64,000 nt of DNA from Phymorhynchus buccinoides (Eukaryota; Mollusca; Gastropoda; Neogastropoda; Raphitomidae). The notes below the pieces were generated by a model. That model ran no database searches and was not told the DNA's origin. It saw nothing but the letters and a program-made list of their open reading frames with translations. Positions 22,103-33,025 of the stretch are shown here, piece after piece (the stretch's first letter is position 1; each line of letters starts with the position of its first letter). The translations under genes were made by a program, and so were the position numbers. Location: assembly GCA_017654935.2 (NCBI GenBank), contig CM065703.1:46007627-46071626 (forward strand), written 5' to 3'.

Positions 22103-22349
22103 TTAACCCTTTCACCGCCAACGTCGCATTTTAGCACCACAATGGTTTAACACCCATGTCACTAAAAGGCATCCAATCCAGACCTGTTATCCAAAGACCC
22201 TATTTTCTTAATTTTGGGAGGTAAGGTTAGGCCTAATGTTATGCATGTTACAGAGGAATTCGCAATATTGCAGAATATTTTTTTTTCTCTACCCAGTTAA
22301 GCTAAATGGTATTTTTTGGCTGAAAAATGGCTGGCAGCGAAAGGGTTAA
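22103..22349. mobile_element. piggyBac-type MITE (right arm)
   Basis: Mirror of 11036-11281, with TTAA at 22103-22106 and 22346-22349 and ends CCCTTTCACCGCCA and (inverted) CCCTTTCGCTGCCA. Confidence 0.8.
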
Positions 22350-22371
22350 AAAGATTAGATTTTCAGACTTT

Positions 22372-22545
22372 ACAAAGGAAACATTCGGTCTTAAATTGGA
22401 GAGGTCTTCTTATAATGGAGGTCAGATTACTTTGATACATAAATTATAGTAACATACATTACATCCGTGCCAAAACAAATCAGTCTTACATGAGAGGAGA
22501 TCTTTTAACGGAGGATCTTATAATAGAGGTTCGACTGTATAATTA
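22372..22545. mobile_element. Possible pogo/Tigger-like MITE (right arm)
   Basis: Mirror of 10849-11020, ending GAGGTTCGACTGT. Confidence 0.4.
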
Positions 22546-22796
22546 TACTCTTTGTTCAAAATAAGATGGATGAAAACAAATCTCTAATTAAATAAAATAA
22601 GTGTACATTATACAAGATAATTCTATAAACCTGAACCAACATGCTTGTCAGAAAACGTATCCCATACAAAACCCAGATAACAAGGACAAAACATACAGGG
22701 CTCCCAGGGACCCCCATTTGGGGGTCTTTGAAGCACTAAAATTCTAAAGGACCTTCTAAAAGAATGCGCAGGGGGTCCCAGGGATGCACAAGAAAT

Positions 22797-22802
22797 TTTA
22801 TT
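22797..22802 (-). promoter_or_regulatory. Candidate BZW poly(A) signal
   Basis: AATAAA on the minus strand about 700 bp after the BZW stop, just past the 21-bp minisatellite. An ATTAAA closer to the stop (23384-23389) is an alternative. Confidence 0.35.
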
Positions 22803-22811
22803 TCTAGCATT

Positions 22812-23218
22812 CGCAATGCCACTGGGACCCTCTATCCCGCCTCTATGACCCTCTATCCTGCCTCTATGACCCTCTATCCTGCCTCTAGGACCCTCTATCC
22901 CGCCTCTAGGACCCTCTATCCTGCCACTGGGCCCCTCTATCCTGCCACTGGGACCCTCTATCCTGCCTCTAGGACCCTCTATCCTGCCACTGGGACCCTC
23001 TATCCTGCCTCTAGGACCCTCTATCCTGCCACTGGGCCCCTCTATCCTGCCACTGGGACCCTCTATCCCGCCTCTAGGACCCTCTATCCTGCCACTGGGA
23101 CCCTCTATCCTGCCTCTAGGACCCTCTATCCTGCCTCTAGGACCCTCTATCCTGCCTCTAGGACCCTCTATCCTGCCTCTAGGACCCTCTATCCTGCCTC
23201 TAGGACCCTCTTATCTGT
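22812..23218. repeat. 21-bp minisatellite (right arm)
   Basis: Mirror of 10150-10570. The plus strand is open as [14 protein letters not shown] repeats. Lies in the presumed BZW 3'UTR or just beyond. Confidence 0.95.
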
Positions 23219-23502
23219 AGGTGAAGGAGTCCCTGGGACCCCTTGTTTTGCGGGACGATTGGGAGCCCTGACATAACACCTCCACTGGAACAAAAATGTT
23301 AATAAAACAGAAAAAAAACCCCACACAACACAGTGTTTTGAGATAATAAATGTGCAGAGTTTTAAAGAAAAAAAGTAGATTTTTTTAATCTCGTTGACGG
23401 CAGAACGAATGCCGAATCATCATCAGCGTCAGCAGCAGGTGGCGCCACTGTTCAGCGACCTTTCTTCAACAGCTGCCTCAGCTACAGATGTTGGCTGGCT
23501 CT

Positions 23503-23537
23503 CTAGTCTTCCTCCTCTTCCTCCTCCTCCTCTGACT
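23503..23537 (-). CDS. BZW1/2: BZW terminal coding exon
   Basis: The acceptor CCACAG is followed by AGTCAGAGGAGG, encoding ESEEEEEEED and the stop (CTA on the plus strand at 23503-23505). The acidic tail is the normal BZW C-terminus. It completes the Glu codon split at 27651. The intron before it is about 4.1 kb and carries a SINE, a MITE and the AGGTCA repeat. Confidence 0.9.
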
Positions 23538-24238
23538 CTGTGGAACATACACACACAGCCACATCACAATACAGATATGGTCATAAAAAAACCCCATTAC
23601 AGGCTTTGTTTCGGGGATCAGTTTTTGTACCAATTTTTGCTGTTAATTAATTTGCATGTCTTCATTTTTGTTATGTAACTTCTTAAACATTTGCCTACCA
23701 AAATGATTACAGTTCAAAATTAATGATCTTATTTCAACGGAAATATTTTGTTTTTGAAATTTATTGTAGCAATTACGAAAAATAAATAAGTTTATAAATT
23801 ATATTGATTTTACTATATGATTAATAATACCTTTAATATTGTTCATCATTATATTACTTGGTTTAAATGCAGTCTCCATCTGGTCAATCAATACAACTAT
23901 GATGTTAATTCTTAAGGAGCACGGTATAAGCTTCGAGCTTGTTGCTGCTCTAATTGTCCTTCTGTTTCAAATGAATAAAGATTTGTTTAAACCCCCCAAC
24001 CCCCCAAAAAAAACCCAACCCCAGCCACATTCAAGTATTTACCTCCAGTCTGTGTATGTCATGGGGAAATTTGTAATCTGGGGAAATTCGAATTATTTTT
24101 TTTACATCTAGCCCTCAAACAAACATGCAAGAAAATCAAATATTCAACACAAAAATAATGAAGCATGCAAAAATAATCATCGAACAATTATCCAAGAAGA
24201 AGAAAAAATAGATGTGATCTCCCTCCTCCTCACACAAA
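23538..24238. other. Intronic, no recognised element (right arm)
   Basis: Mirror of 9143-9844. SNPs against that copy are visible near 23875-23945. Confidence 0.4.
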
Positions 24239-24249
24239 AGGGGGGGGGG

Positions 24250-24286
<37 letters not shown>
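24239..24286. repeat. poly-G and (GA)n tract
   Basis: Mirror of 9096-9142. Confidence 0.95.
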
Positions 24287-24288
<2 letters not shown>

Positions 24289-24639
24289 TTATGCGTGAAT
24301 GTATTGGTAGAAAAAGATTAAAATGAGAAAGGACTTACAGTGGGACACAAACAATACAGACCTGTTTACCTTGCTCTTTTCCAGTAGCATTCTACTCAAT
24401 TTGGACCTCTACTACTCTTCAACATTGAAAACAACGCTCTAATTACTCATTTTTAGTGAACATGTTTGATGGTTTCATTAATAAAACTACACATTTTGCA
24501 CCAAAACTACTCATTTCAGCTATCCAGACTACTCAAGACTTGTGTGGTAAACAGGTCTGACAATGAGTAATGAACAATGAATACAGGCAAGTGTACAAGA
24601 TTTCAAGTGTTTTCTCTCTCTCTTTCTCTTTGTCAAGAT

Positions 24640-24880
24640 TTTCATTTGCATTGGCCACTGCAACTAGGGTTATTAACGCCCTTGACAGTGAAAGTTAACC
24701 CCTTGTTGGTCAGTATTCAAAAGGGCATTCACTCTTGCAAAAGGAAGCAATTCAGTGGCCTCAAATAGGGTTATTGGCAAGAGTTAATCCCTTGTTTGGT
24801 CAGTACTCAAGCATCTACCAAGGGCATTCACTCTTGCAAAAGGTGGTCATTGCAGTGACCAATAGCATGTAGTCACTTGT
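24640..24880 (+). repeat. Interspersed repeat (AGGGTTATTAACGCCC family), right arm
   Basis: Mirror of 8500-8745 and related to 32480-32660. Confidence 0.75.
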
Positions 24881-25094
24881 TTGGAAATTTTCTAAGTTTG
24901 GAAAATTCGGAAATTTCCCAAAAACAATCGTTAATTCTAAAATTTTCAAGTAAAATTCGGAATTTTCCTGGATTCCAGAATTTCCCGTGACATGTACACA
25001 ATTTTCTTAACAGATGGACAGAAATTCTCTACTTGGGCAAGTTAGTTGTTTATTTGCAGTATTCACAAAGAATTTTTTAAAAATAAAAATAACA

Positions 25095-26110
25095 AGGGCG
25101 TCGCCGAGCGGCAGACATGTCCGTCACCAGCAATGCCACGCACTTGCGACACCCCGTAGAGTGTCACATCCTGACACAAAATTGGAAGGGATTCTGTCTT
25201 CTAGTTCACGAGATACAGCTTGAAGAAGAAACATATAGCGCAAAGAAGGAAATTTCGGTTTTCAAGGTCACACTTCAAGGTCAAGGTCAGCATGGTGATA
25301 ATTTATGCTCGGATGTTTTCTTCTCTAGGGTATACAGTACCACACACAATCTGAAGCGCTTCTGTCAAGTACCAATGTGGAAAATATGGCTTAAAACCCA
25401 ATGTGTAGACCCCTACCACTTTCAAGGCCTACCGATCGCCCGGACCGTGACCTTGACCTTGATCGGTATGCCACCATCAGAACAGGCATAAGCCAAAGTA
25501 CCTTCATGCCAAATTTGAAGACTCTAACACTAACGGTGTGGAAGTTATGGCCCCTGAAAGATTTTCGGTTTTCAAGGTCATACGCCAAGGTCAAGGTCAC
25601 GACGGCAATATGGTTTGCGCGGATGCCTTCCTCTCATGGTGACACACCAGCACACACAATTTGACGTGATTCTGTCAACCCGTTCGAAAGATATCCTTGG
25701 GACAGACAGAAGGAGAAAAAAATGACCCTCCGATTTTCAGGCTCCAGCGATCTTTTTGACCTTGACCTTGACCTTGATCGGTATGCCATCATCAGAACGG
25801 GCATAAGCCAAACCACCTTCATACCAAGTTTCAACATCCTATGTTGATCGGTGCCCGAGATATGGCTAAAAATAGATTTTCGGTTTTCAAGGTCGTACGT
25901 CAAGGTCAAGGTCACGACGGCAAAATGGTTTGCGCCGATCTCTTCCTATTAAGGAGGCACACCTTCACACAAAATTTGACGCGATTCGGTCAAGCGGTTC
26001 GGGAGATATCCTTGGGACAGACAGAAACCCCCCCCCAAAAAAACCCAAACAAACAAAAATACAAACCAGCCCATCGCAATAGTCCGTCTTGGTGACGGAC
26101 TAAAAATAAA
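25095..26110. repeat. AGGTCA-rich interspersed repeat (right arm)
   Basis: Mirror of 7262-8290, with tandem TCAAGGTCAAGGTCA at several places including near 25568 and 25908. Confidence 0.8.
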
Positions 26111-26499
26111 TGGAAATTGGGAATTGTAAAATGTAAGTAGCCCTTTTCAAACTGTCTGAATGAAAAATTTTGTTCAATGTAAAGGGCAAACGACTCTAGA
26201 AGATGAGTAGCGTTTTTAAAGTAACAAGGTGAAAAATGCACAAAAACTACTACTGTACTAGAAACACAGCATTACTCCCTCGTGCCTCCATATCTGAAAA
26301 CCTGAACTTTCAAAACAAAACAATGTTACTTTTATTTGTAAATTTGCACTTTAAAAAAATGATATTAACAGCTTTACATTCTACCGTATTTCACGGACTG
26401 GTACAAGACGCACCTGGTTATAAGGTGCGTCCCCCAAATTGTACACAAAATAAAGATTTTGTTATTATATGTTCTTACTGAGTTACTCATTTTTGAGTC

Positions 26500-26945
26500 A
26501 TATTATATTTGGTATTTGGTATATTCTAGTCACAGAGACTTATCTCTGTGAAATTTGGGCTGCTCTCCCCCGGAGAGCGCGTCGCCGCATGTGCAGCGCC
26601 TGCCCAATTAAAAAATTGAGGGGAGGCCACAGGGTAAGGAGGGGGTGTGGTCACACTTGGTGGAAAACCTAGCTATCAATTTGGCCATACCAGGCAGCGG
26701 GGTTTCTCCCTGCTCTTACCGACTTTCAACTGCCGTGGGATTTTTACGTGCAGTAAAGCGCACGGGTCACACTAGCTTTAAGTCCCCATCCGAAGGACCG
26801 GACGTTCAGTTCCATTTTCCTGTCAAACTGGAAAGAAAGGGCGAGGAGGCCGGGATTCGAACCCGGGTCACTCACGCTGCAGTCACGCGTTACATTTGGC
26901 AGGCGAACGTCTTAACCACTCTGCCACCTTTCTCCCTAAGGCTCA
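26500..26945 (-). mobile_element. tRNA-derived SINE, full length (right arm)
   Basis: Mirror of 6428-6885. Box B (GGTTCGAATCC on the minus strand) is near 26855 and box A near 26922. Confidence 0.85.
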
Positions 26946-27056
26946 GTGGTCTTGGTCTGGGGAAAGTATCGCCTTATAAAGTATGGTATATCGTTTTCTA
27001 AGCAGCGCCCCTCACCCTCCCCTTTACTGTGGCTTTTTTCATTGCCATTGCGGATT

Positions 27057-27608
27057 TTTAGCCCCTTCACTGCCGGCGGCCCTCGTGTGTCATGTCATTG
27101 ATGATGTCATCACTTTTGATGGCACAGTCCTGGAATACAGTGTTTTTGCCATTGACAGGTCAGGAAAGATATATCCAGGGTTCGCACACATCTGTGTCAA
27201 AAAAATTCAAGGACTATTCCAGGACGTTACAAGGACCCTGTACAAACCCTGTATATCTCTAGACCATTTTTCTCAAATTGAGTCTAACAAGTCTCTTATA
27301 GTCATGGATGCAACTGGAGAAAATCCAAAAACAGGCAAGGCCGCCCAGGCCCATGGCAGGGTACAGGGGCAGAGCCCCAGTTGGGGGGTCAGGGGGCCAA
27401 GCCCCCCTGAAGCTGAAGAAAAAGCAAAATCATACTCAATTTGAAGCTTATTCCAGGCTTGTAAAGTGAGAATTCAACACTTTTTTCCCCTTGAACTTTG
27501 AATCAAATTTTTTTTTTTTTGTCAAAATTTTGAAAAACAGGCGCCATGTAAAGTTCATAATACAAAATCGATAATTTCTCCATTTTCCTCTGGCAGTGAA
27601 GGGGTTAA
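27057..27608. mobile_element. piggyBac-type MITE (right arm)
   Basis: Mirror of 5772-6323. The intact TTAA is at 27605-27608. Confidence 0.7.
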
Positions 27609-27650
27609 TCCATAAGTCTCAGGAAGCAGAAGTAAGAGAAGAGCACTGAC

Positions 27651-27773
27651 CCTCCTCTGCGCTGTTCAGCCAGTCCACAAAGCCCTTCATCTGGTCCAGG
27701 AACACGTTTTTTCCCTTGGTGCCGTGGGCACGCTTGAACCAGTGAAGGATCACCTCCTCTGCTAGGACGTCCC
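27651..27773 (-). CDS. BZW1/2: BZW penultimate coding exon
   Basis: Encodes the end of the W2 domain. An Arg completed across the junction precedes [20 protein letters not shown], then [19 protein letters not shown]. Vertebrate BZW has a closely similar block at its end. The acceptor is TGTCAACAG and the donor is GAGGAGG/GTCAGT. The 220-nt upstream exon ends in phase 1, and this 123-nt exon keeps the frame. It is the most 3' of eight near-copies of its own first ~50 nt. Confidence 0.93.
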
Positions 27774-28408
27774 CTGTTGACACATCATCATCATCATCAT
27801 TATCATTATGGGCCTGTTTGAACCAGTGAACGATCACCTCCTCTGCTAGGACGTCCCCTGTTGACACATCATCATCATCATCATTATCATTATCATCATC
27901 ATTATGGGCCTGTTTGAACCAGTGAAGGATCACCTCCTCTGCTAGGACGTCCCCTGTTGACACATCATCATCATCATCATTATCATTATCATCATGGGCC
28001 TGTTTGAACCAGTGAACGATCACCTCCTCTGCTAGGACGTCCCCTGTTGACACATCATCATCATCATCATTATCATCATCATTATGGGCCTGTTTGAACC
28101 AGTGAACGATCACCTCCTCTGCTAGGACGTTCCCTGTTGACACATCATCATCATCATCATTATCATCATCATTATGGGTCTGTTTGAACCAGTGAACGAT
28201 CACCTCCTCTCCGAGGACGTCCCCTGTTGACACATCATCATCATCATCATTATGGGCCTGATTGAACCAGTGAACGATCACCTGTTCTCCTAGGACGTTC
28301 CCTGTTGACACATTATCATCATCATAATCATCATCCTCATCATCATTATGGGCCCGTTTGAACCAGTGAACGATCACCTGATCTAGAACGTCCCCTGTTG
28401 ACACATAA
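27774..28408 (-). repeat. BZW1/2: Array of duplicated BZW exon 5' edges (right arm)
   Basis: Seven extra copies of acceptor plus exon start lie directly upstream of the real exon and encode [21 protein letters not shown] units joined by Asp/Asn runs (ATC/ATT repeats on the plus strand). Unit lengths are multiples of three and the frame is open through all eight units. The most distant copies are the most diverged ([31 protein letters not shown]), as expected if expansion is recent near the exon. Confidence 0.92.
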
Positions 28409-28611
28409 TAAATCGAACTGAACGTCGAGTCTTCAGATGGGGACTTAAAGCTAGTCTGACCCGTGCGCTTTACGCACGCACAAATCCCACGGCAGTTGAA
28501 AGTCACTAAGAGCAGGGAGAAATCCCGCTGCCTGGTATGGCCAAATTGATAGCCAGGTTTTCCAAGTGTGCCCACCCCCCTTCCTCACCCTGTGCTCCCC
28601 CACCCCGCCCA
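28409..28611 (+). mobile_element. SINE body fragment (right arm)
   Basis: Mirror of 4767-4968. Confidence 0.8.
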
Positions 28612-29200
28612 GGCCAAACATCGTGCATAGCCGGGCCACCACTACACTGGTAGAGGCCAAACATCGTGCATAGCCGGGCCACCACTACACTGGTAGCGGC
28701 CAAACATTGTGCATAGCCGGGCCACCACTACACTGGTAGAGGCCAAACATCGTGCATAGCCGGGCCACCACTACACTGGTAGCGGCCAAACATTGTGCAT
28801 AGCCGGGCCACCACTACACTGGTAGCGGCCAAACATTGTGCATAGCCGGGCCACCACTACACTGGTAGCGGCCAAACATCGTGCATAGCCGGGCCACCAC
28901 TACACTGGTAGCGGCCAAACATCGTGCATAGCCGGGCCACCACTACACTGGTAGCGGCCAAACATCGTGCATAGCCGGGCCACCACTACACTGGTAGCGG
29001 CCAAACATTGTGCATAGCCGGGCCACCACTACACTGGTAGCGGCCAAACATTGTGCATAGCCGGGCCACCACTACACTGGTAGCGGCCAAACATCGTGCA
29101 TAGCCGGGCCACCACTACATTGGTAGCGGCCAAACATCGAGCATAGTCGGGCCACCACTACACTGGTAGCGGCCAAACATTGTGCATAACCGGGCACATC
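28612..29200 (-). repeat. 43-bp tandem repeat (right arm)
   Basis: Mirror of 4187-4766. The last unit degenerates at 29190-29205. The minus strand just before the array reads LLYKADV, which may be a trace of the neighbouring exon end (LYK). Confidence 0.93.
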
Positions 29201-29310
29201 AGCTTTATACAAAAGACATCCCCCACCCCCACCCCCGGGGTATCCCCCCCCCACAGGGGACAAGAATCAATGAAGAATAACATTTCTACTACTGTACACA
29301 GTACCACAAC
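29201..29310. other. C-rich spacer
   Basis: Short region with CCCCCACCCCC runs between two arrays in the BZW intron. Confidence 0.5.
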
Positions 29311-30169
29311 TCACTTTTATACAGCATGACGATGATCTTCCTGAAGGTCTTCAGGAAGGCCATATTACCATAGCAGTTCTACACAATGGAGATGAAAAAG
29401 TTAAAAAAAAACCCACAAAAGACTCACTGAAGGTCTTCAGGAAGGCCATGTTACCATAGTACTTCTACACAATGGAGATTAAAAAGCTTGCAATATAAGT
29501 CAAAAACAACACCAAAGACACACTTTTATACAGCTTGACGACGACCTTGCTGAAGGTCTTGAGGAAGGCCATATTACCATAGTACTTCTACACAATGGAT
29601 ATTGCGATAAAACAGTCAAAAACAACACCAAAGACTCACTTTTATACAGCATGATGACGATCTTGCTGAAGGTCTTGAGGAAGGCCATGTTGTCGTAGCA
29701 GTTCAACACAATGGATATTGCGATAAAACAGTCCAAAGACTGACTTTTATACAGCATGACGATGATCTTGCTGAAGGTCTTGAGGAAGGCCATGTTACCA
29801 TAGTACTTCTACACAGTGGATATTGCGATAAAACAGTCCAAAGACTGACTTTTATACAGCATGACGATGACCTTGCTGAAGGTCTTCAGGAAGGCCATGT
29901 TGTTGTAGCAGGTCTACAAATGGATATTGCGATAAAAGTCAAAAACACACAAAACTCACTTTTATACAGCATGCTGACGACCTTGCTGAAGGTCTTCAGG
30001 AAGGCCACAATGGCTATTGCGATAAAACAGTAAAAAAACCCACCACAAAACTCACTTTTATACAGCATGACGATGACCTTGCTGAAGGATTTCAGGAAGG
30101 CCATATTACCATAGTACTTCTACACAATGGATATTGCGATAAAACAGTGAAAAACAACACCAGACTCAC
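29311..30169 (-). repeat. BZW1/2: Array of duplicated BZW exon 3' edges with donors
   Basis: About eight copies, each ~100 bp, hold the last ~50-60 nt of the 30170-30389 exon (protein NMAFLKTFSKIIVMLYK) together with its donor. Some donors stay GTGAGT (29640, 29955, 30055). Others are changed to GTCAGT (29740, 29845), and one copy near 29425 lacks the donor end. Intron-derived ATATCCATTGTGTAG separates the units. Confidence 0.92.
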
Positions 30170-30389
30170 TTTTATACAGCATGACGATGATCTTGCTGAA
30201 GGTCTTGAGGAAGGCCATGTTGTCGTAGCAGTAGTCCTGCACGCGCAGCATGAGGGCGAGCTGTGAGCGCGGGGTCAAGGCCACGGAGGTCAGCAGGGGG
30301 GTGAAGGTCAGCAGGTGCTTCATGGCCTGCTCCGCCACCAGGTCCTCCTTCTTGTTCCACTCCACGCCCTGCATCACCGTGTTCCAGAT
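30170..30389 (-). CDS. BZW1/2: BZW exon: core of the W2 domain
   Basis: Encodes IWNTVMQGVEWNKKEDLVAE, QAMKHLLTFTPLLTSVALT, RVQDYCYDNMAFLKTFSKI and IVMLYK. VEWNKKE-LVAEQA and DYCYDN are signature stretches of BZW proteins. The acceptor is GTGTGCCCAG, the donor A/GTGAGT, and the exit phase 1. The exon is more GC-rich than its introns, as coding exons here are. Confidence 0.96.
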
Positions 30390-30654
30390 CTGGGCACACA
30401 AACAGAATAAGGCCGTGTACACACATAAGCGGATATTCCATGCAGAAACCTGTGAGCAATCCTTTTTTTCTTCTCCAAAATCAAATGTTTAAATATCTTA
30501 CTACTTCCGTCAGTTTTGAATCTCATTAATATTTTTCTACATAGTAAACTGTGTATCTGTAAATATTTCAGTTATTTCCTGACTATCTTGCAATCATTTC
30601 TTTCTTTTCCCCCATAATGTCATCATTTCGCTTTGTACTTTACCTTTTGCTATT
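30390..30654. other. Intronic spacer
   Basis: AT-rich sequence, nothing recognised. Confidence 0.4.
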
Positions 30655-30740
30655 TCTCTCTTTTTCGTACTACCCCCTAAAGTGCAGCAGAATCTTCAAC
30701 GTGATGAAGTTGGCTGCCTAATGGGAAGAAGAAGAAGGAA
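30655..30740 (+). repeat. Interspersed repeat fragment, copy 1
   Basis: TTTTTCGTACTACCCCCTAA, AGTGCAGCAGAATCTTCA and GATGAAGTTGGCTGCCTA recur inverted at 36150-36225. Confidence 0.75.
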
Positions 30741-30894
30741 AGGATTTGCGCACGTGTCTGAATTTCCCCTATATAGGTCAACTTGTATCCTTCTTTCTTC
30801 CACTTATTTAGGGTTTTCCGTACGGAACTTACGCGTCTAATGTGAACCCGGCCTTATACGAACGATACACTGAACATACGCAAAGGCACAATAC

Positions 30895-31235
30895 CGATTG
30901 AATCCTTTCGCCGCCAATGTTGCAATAGATGATTTTCTGAAAAAAATAGGGGAGAGCACTTCGTGAAAATTAGAGTTGCTTACCCCCATTATACTTACTC
31001 GGTCAAATACCACAGCAACAATGGCGTTAAAACTTGAAACCACAGGATGCGAGTCAGTGATTGCAAACTTTTTTTTTTTTAAATTAGGGGTGGCCAGTTG
31101 CTACAAAGTGATAGAACTTGCAAACAGTGACGTAAAAATATAAATGACATAATTTTTTAGAATGACGCACAGTGTTCTAAGTGCTGTGTGTCTGCTCAAA
31201 CACACGTGTCAATAGCCAGGCTACGAGAGCTGATG
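30895..31235 (-). repeat. Interspersed repeat, copy 1 (partner at 36610-36960)
   Basis: The minus strand shares with 36610-36960 the runs TGTTTGAGCAGACA, CAGCACTTAGAACAC, TCATTTATATTTTTACGTCA, TGGCCACCCCTAATT and CTCTAATTTTCACGAAGTGC. The lower end CCTTTCGCCGCCAATG resembles the ends of the TTAA MITEs in this window, so it may be a longer relative of them. Confidence 0.75.
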
Positions 31236-31435
31236 GTAGTAATAATCATCATGCACATAAGATACACTGCCATCATAAAAAGATAAATCAAATTGTAAGG
31301 ATAAATGCAAACAAAAACACATTCACCACAACATTCACCATGGTCATCCCGCACACTAGCATTAAATCATACACATTAAACATACATACCAATTGCGTTG
31401 TACACATTACAACATACACAAAACAAAAGTAAGCA

Positions 31436-31620
31436 AATAATTACGTGCATACGCATAAACTCACCAACACACACACATACACAAGTACGCACATCCCACA
31501 CACAAGCATACACAATACACACACACATACCCACAAAATTCGCAGGCAGACATTCATATGTATGAACGCGCACATACACAGACTCACATTCAAACTCACA
31601 CATGCATACACACAATCACC
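31436..31620. repeat. CA-rich low-complexity tract
   Basis: Degenerate ACACA/CATAC repeat. All frames in it are composition-driven. Confidence 0.85.
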
Positions 31621-31717
31621 ACTATAACATATTATGAACACTAAACATGCATGGTTAACAGTGGTGACACTCATATTAGGAAGGAAACAAGTGGTGAATG
31701 GGTTATCAGGTAACGTA

Positions 31718-32359
31718 TTAAAGAGTTGTCATCAGAAAATCTTTATATCTTTTTTTGAATGACTTGAAAGTGTTTCCAATTTGGGTATTAGCCAGCATGG
31801 CATTCCACAGGGCCCCACCAGAATAAGCCAAGCTTGTCTTGAAGAGGTCAATTCTTGGAAGAGGGAGCATGATTTTATGTTCGTGGCGCCGGTCATTGAC
31901 AACAAACCTACTGGTAAGAGATTGTGGGGCATTGCCTGATAAAATCTTAAACATAAAAATAGCCTTGTTATAATTTAGCTTTAAATGGAAGGGTAGAATG
32001 TCTAAAGCTTTGTGGTCATAAGTGGTTAGTTTTGAGGACTTAAGCAGAACTAGTTTTAATGCTCGTCTATGAAGACTTGAAAGAGGTTTCAAAATATTTT
32101 CACTAGCGCCATCCCACAGAGTTGACGCGTAGTTGATATGCGATTCAATAAATGAGTGGAAAAATATCTTACGTGAATGGAGGTTTAGGAAATGCTTTAT
32201 TTTAGACAACTGATAAATCTTTGAAGACACGGATTTGCAGGTTTTAGTGACATGTTCGGACCAAGACAACGCATAGAGTACTAACAAGTCAACGACAACG
32301 CCAAGAACTTTGTGACTCCCAACTTCCTCAACTGCATTGCCATTAATAAAGAGAGTCAA
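31718..32359 (-). mobile_element. LINE (CR1/L2-type) reverse transcriptase C-terminus
   Basis: An open 213-codon minus frame contains SHKVLGVVVD, LSWSEHVTKTCKSVSSKIYQ, HFLNLHSRKIFFHSFIESHI, YASTLWDGASENILKPL and RRALKLVLLKSSKLTTYDH. It ends with SFKKRYKDFLMTTL. This is the thumb and C-terminal region found in many molluscan non-LTR elements. The catalytic core is missing (5' truncated, usual for LINEs). A relative lies at 62785-63260. The frame has no stop, so insertion may be recent. Confidence 0.85.
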
Positions 32360-32401
32360 AAAGTTGTTAGGAAGGTTCTGGCGTTTTTGTCTTGTAATTA
32401 T

Positions 32402-32446
<45 letters not shown>
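32402..32446. repeat. (AG)n microsatellite
   Basis: About 20 dinucleotide units. Confidence 0.97.
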
Positions 32447-32448
<2 letters not shown>

Positions 32449-32479
32449 AAAGCAGTCTACTGCAAAGAGAGAGCTCTTT

Positions 32480-32660
32480 CTATAGGCTTTTGCAACTAGG
32501 GTTATTAACGCCCTTGACAGTGAGAGTGATGCCCTTGCTGGTCAGTACTGACAAGGGCATTCACTCTTGCGAAAGGCAACCATTTAGTGGCATCAAATAG
32601 GGTTATTGGCGAGAGTTATCCCCCTGTTTGGTCAGTACTGAACCATCTTCCCCCACCCAC
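32480..32660 (+). repeat. Interspersed repeat (AGGGTTATTAACGCCC family)
   Basis: Independent copy of the repeat at 8500-8745 and 24640-24880, with the same order of blocks and modest divergence. Confidence 0.8.
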
Positions 32661-32682
32661 CAAGAGCATTCCGATAGCTTGG

Positions 32683-32905
32683 AGTCAAAACGGACTATCT
32701 TTAGATAGTCCATTGACATATTATTGAACTTAGTACGAAAACTGCTACCTTGTATCAAGAAAATACTGCAGAAATATAAAAAGCAAAACCCCCTTTATAT
32801 ATTTCTGCAGTCATTGTTTGATACAAGTTATTAGTTTTTGTAATAGGTTCAATAATACATCAATGGACTATCTAAAGATAGTCCGTTTTGACTCCAAGCC
32901 ATCGA
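32683..32905. mobile_element. Palindromic MITE, ~220 bp
   Basis: The ends GGAGTCAAAACGGACTATC and GATAGTCCGTTTTGACTCC are perfect inverted repeats. Further inward ATAGTCCATTGA, TATTATTGAAC and ACTGCAGAAATATA also pair, so nearly the whole element folds back on itself. It is inserted in the AGGGTTATTAACGCCC repeat, whose text CACTCTTGCAAAAGG resumes after it. No coding capacity. Confidence 0.85.
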
Positions 32906-32959
32906 ATTTCACTCTTGCAAAAGGTGTTTGTTGCAGACCCCAATAGACCAGCAACTCAC

Positions 32960-33025
32960 AGTGATGGTGACCTCGGTCTCTGTCATGCCCTGTTTCTTCA
33001 CCAGATCCTCCGCAAACTCCTTCAG
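32960..33025 (-). CDS. BZW1/2: BZW exon: start of the W2 domain
   Basis: 22 codons, LKEFAEDLVKKQGMTETEVT then IT, between the acceptor TGTTTTCAG and donor ACT/GTGAGT, phase 0 at both ends. It joins the 35879 exon (…PVSE) and the 30170 exon (IWNTV…) at the expected place of the family alignment. Confidence 0.9.
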
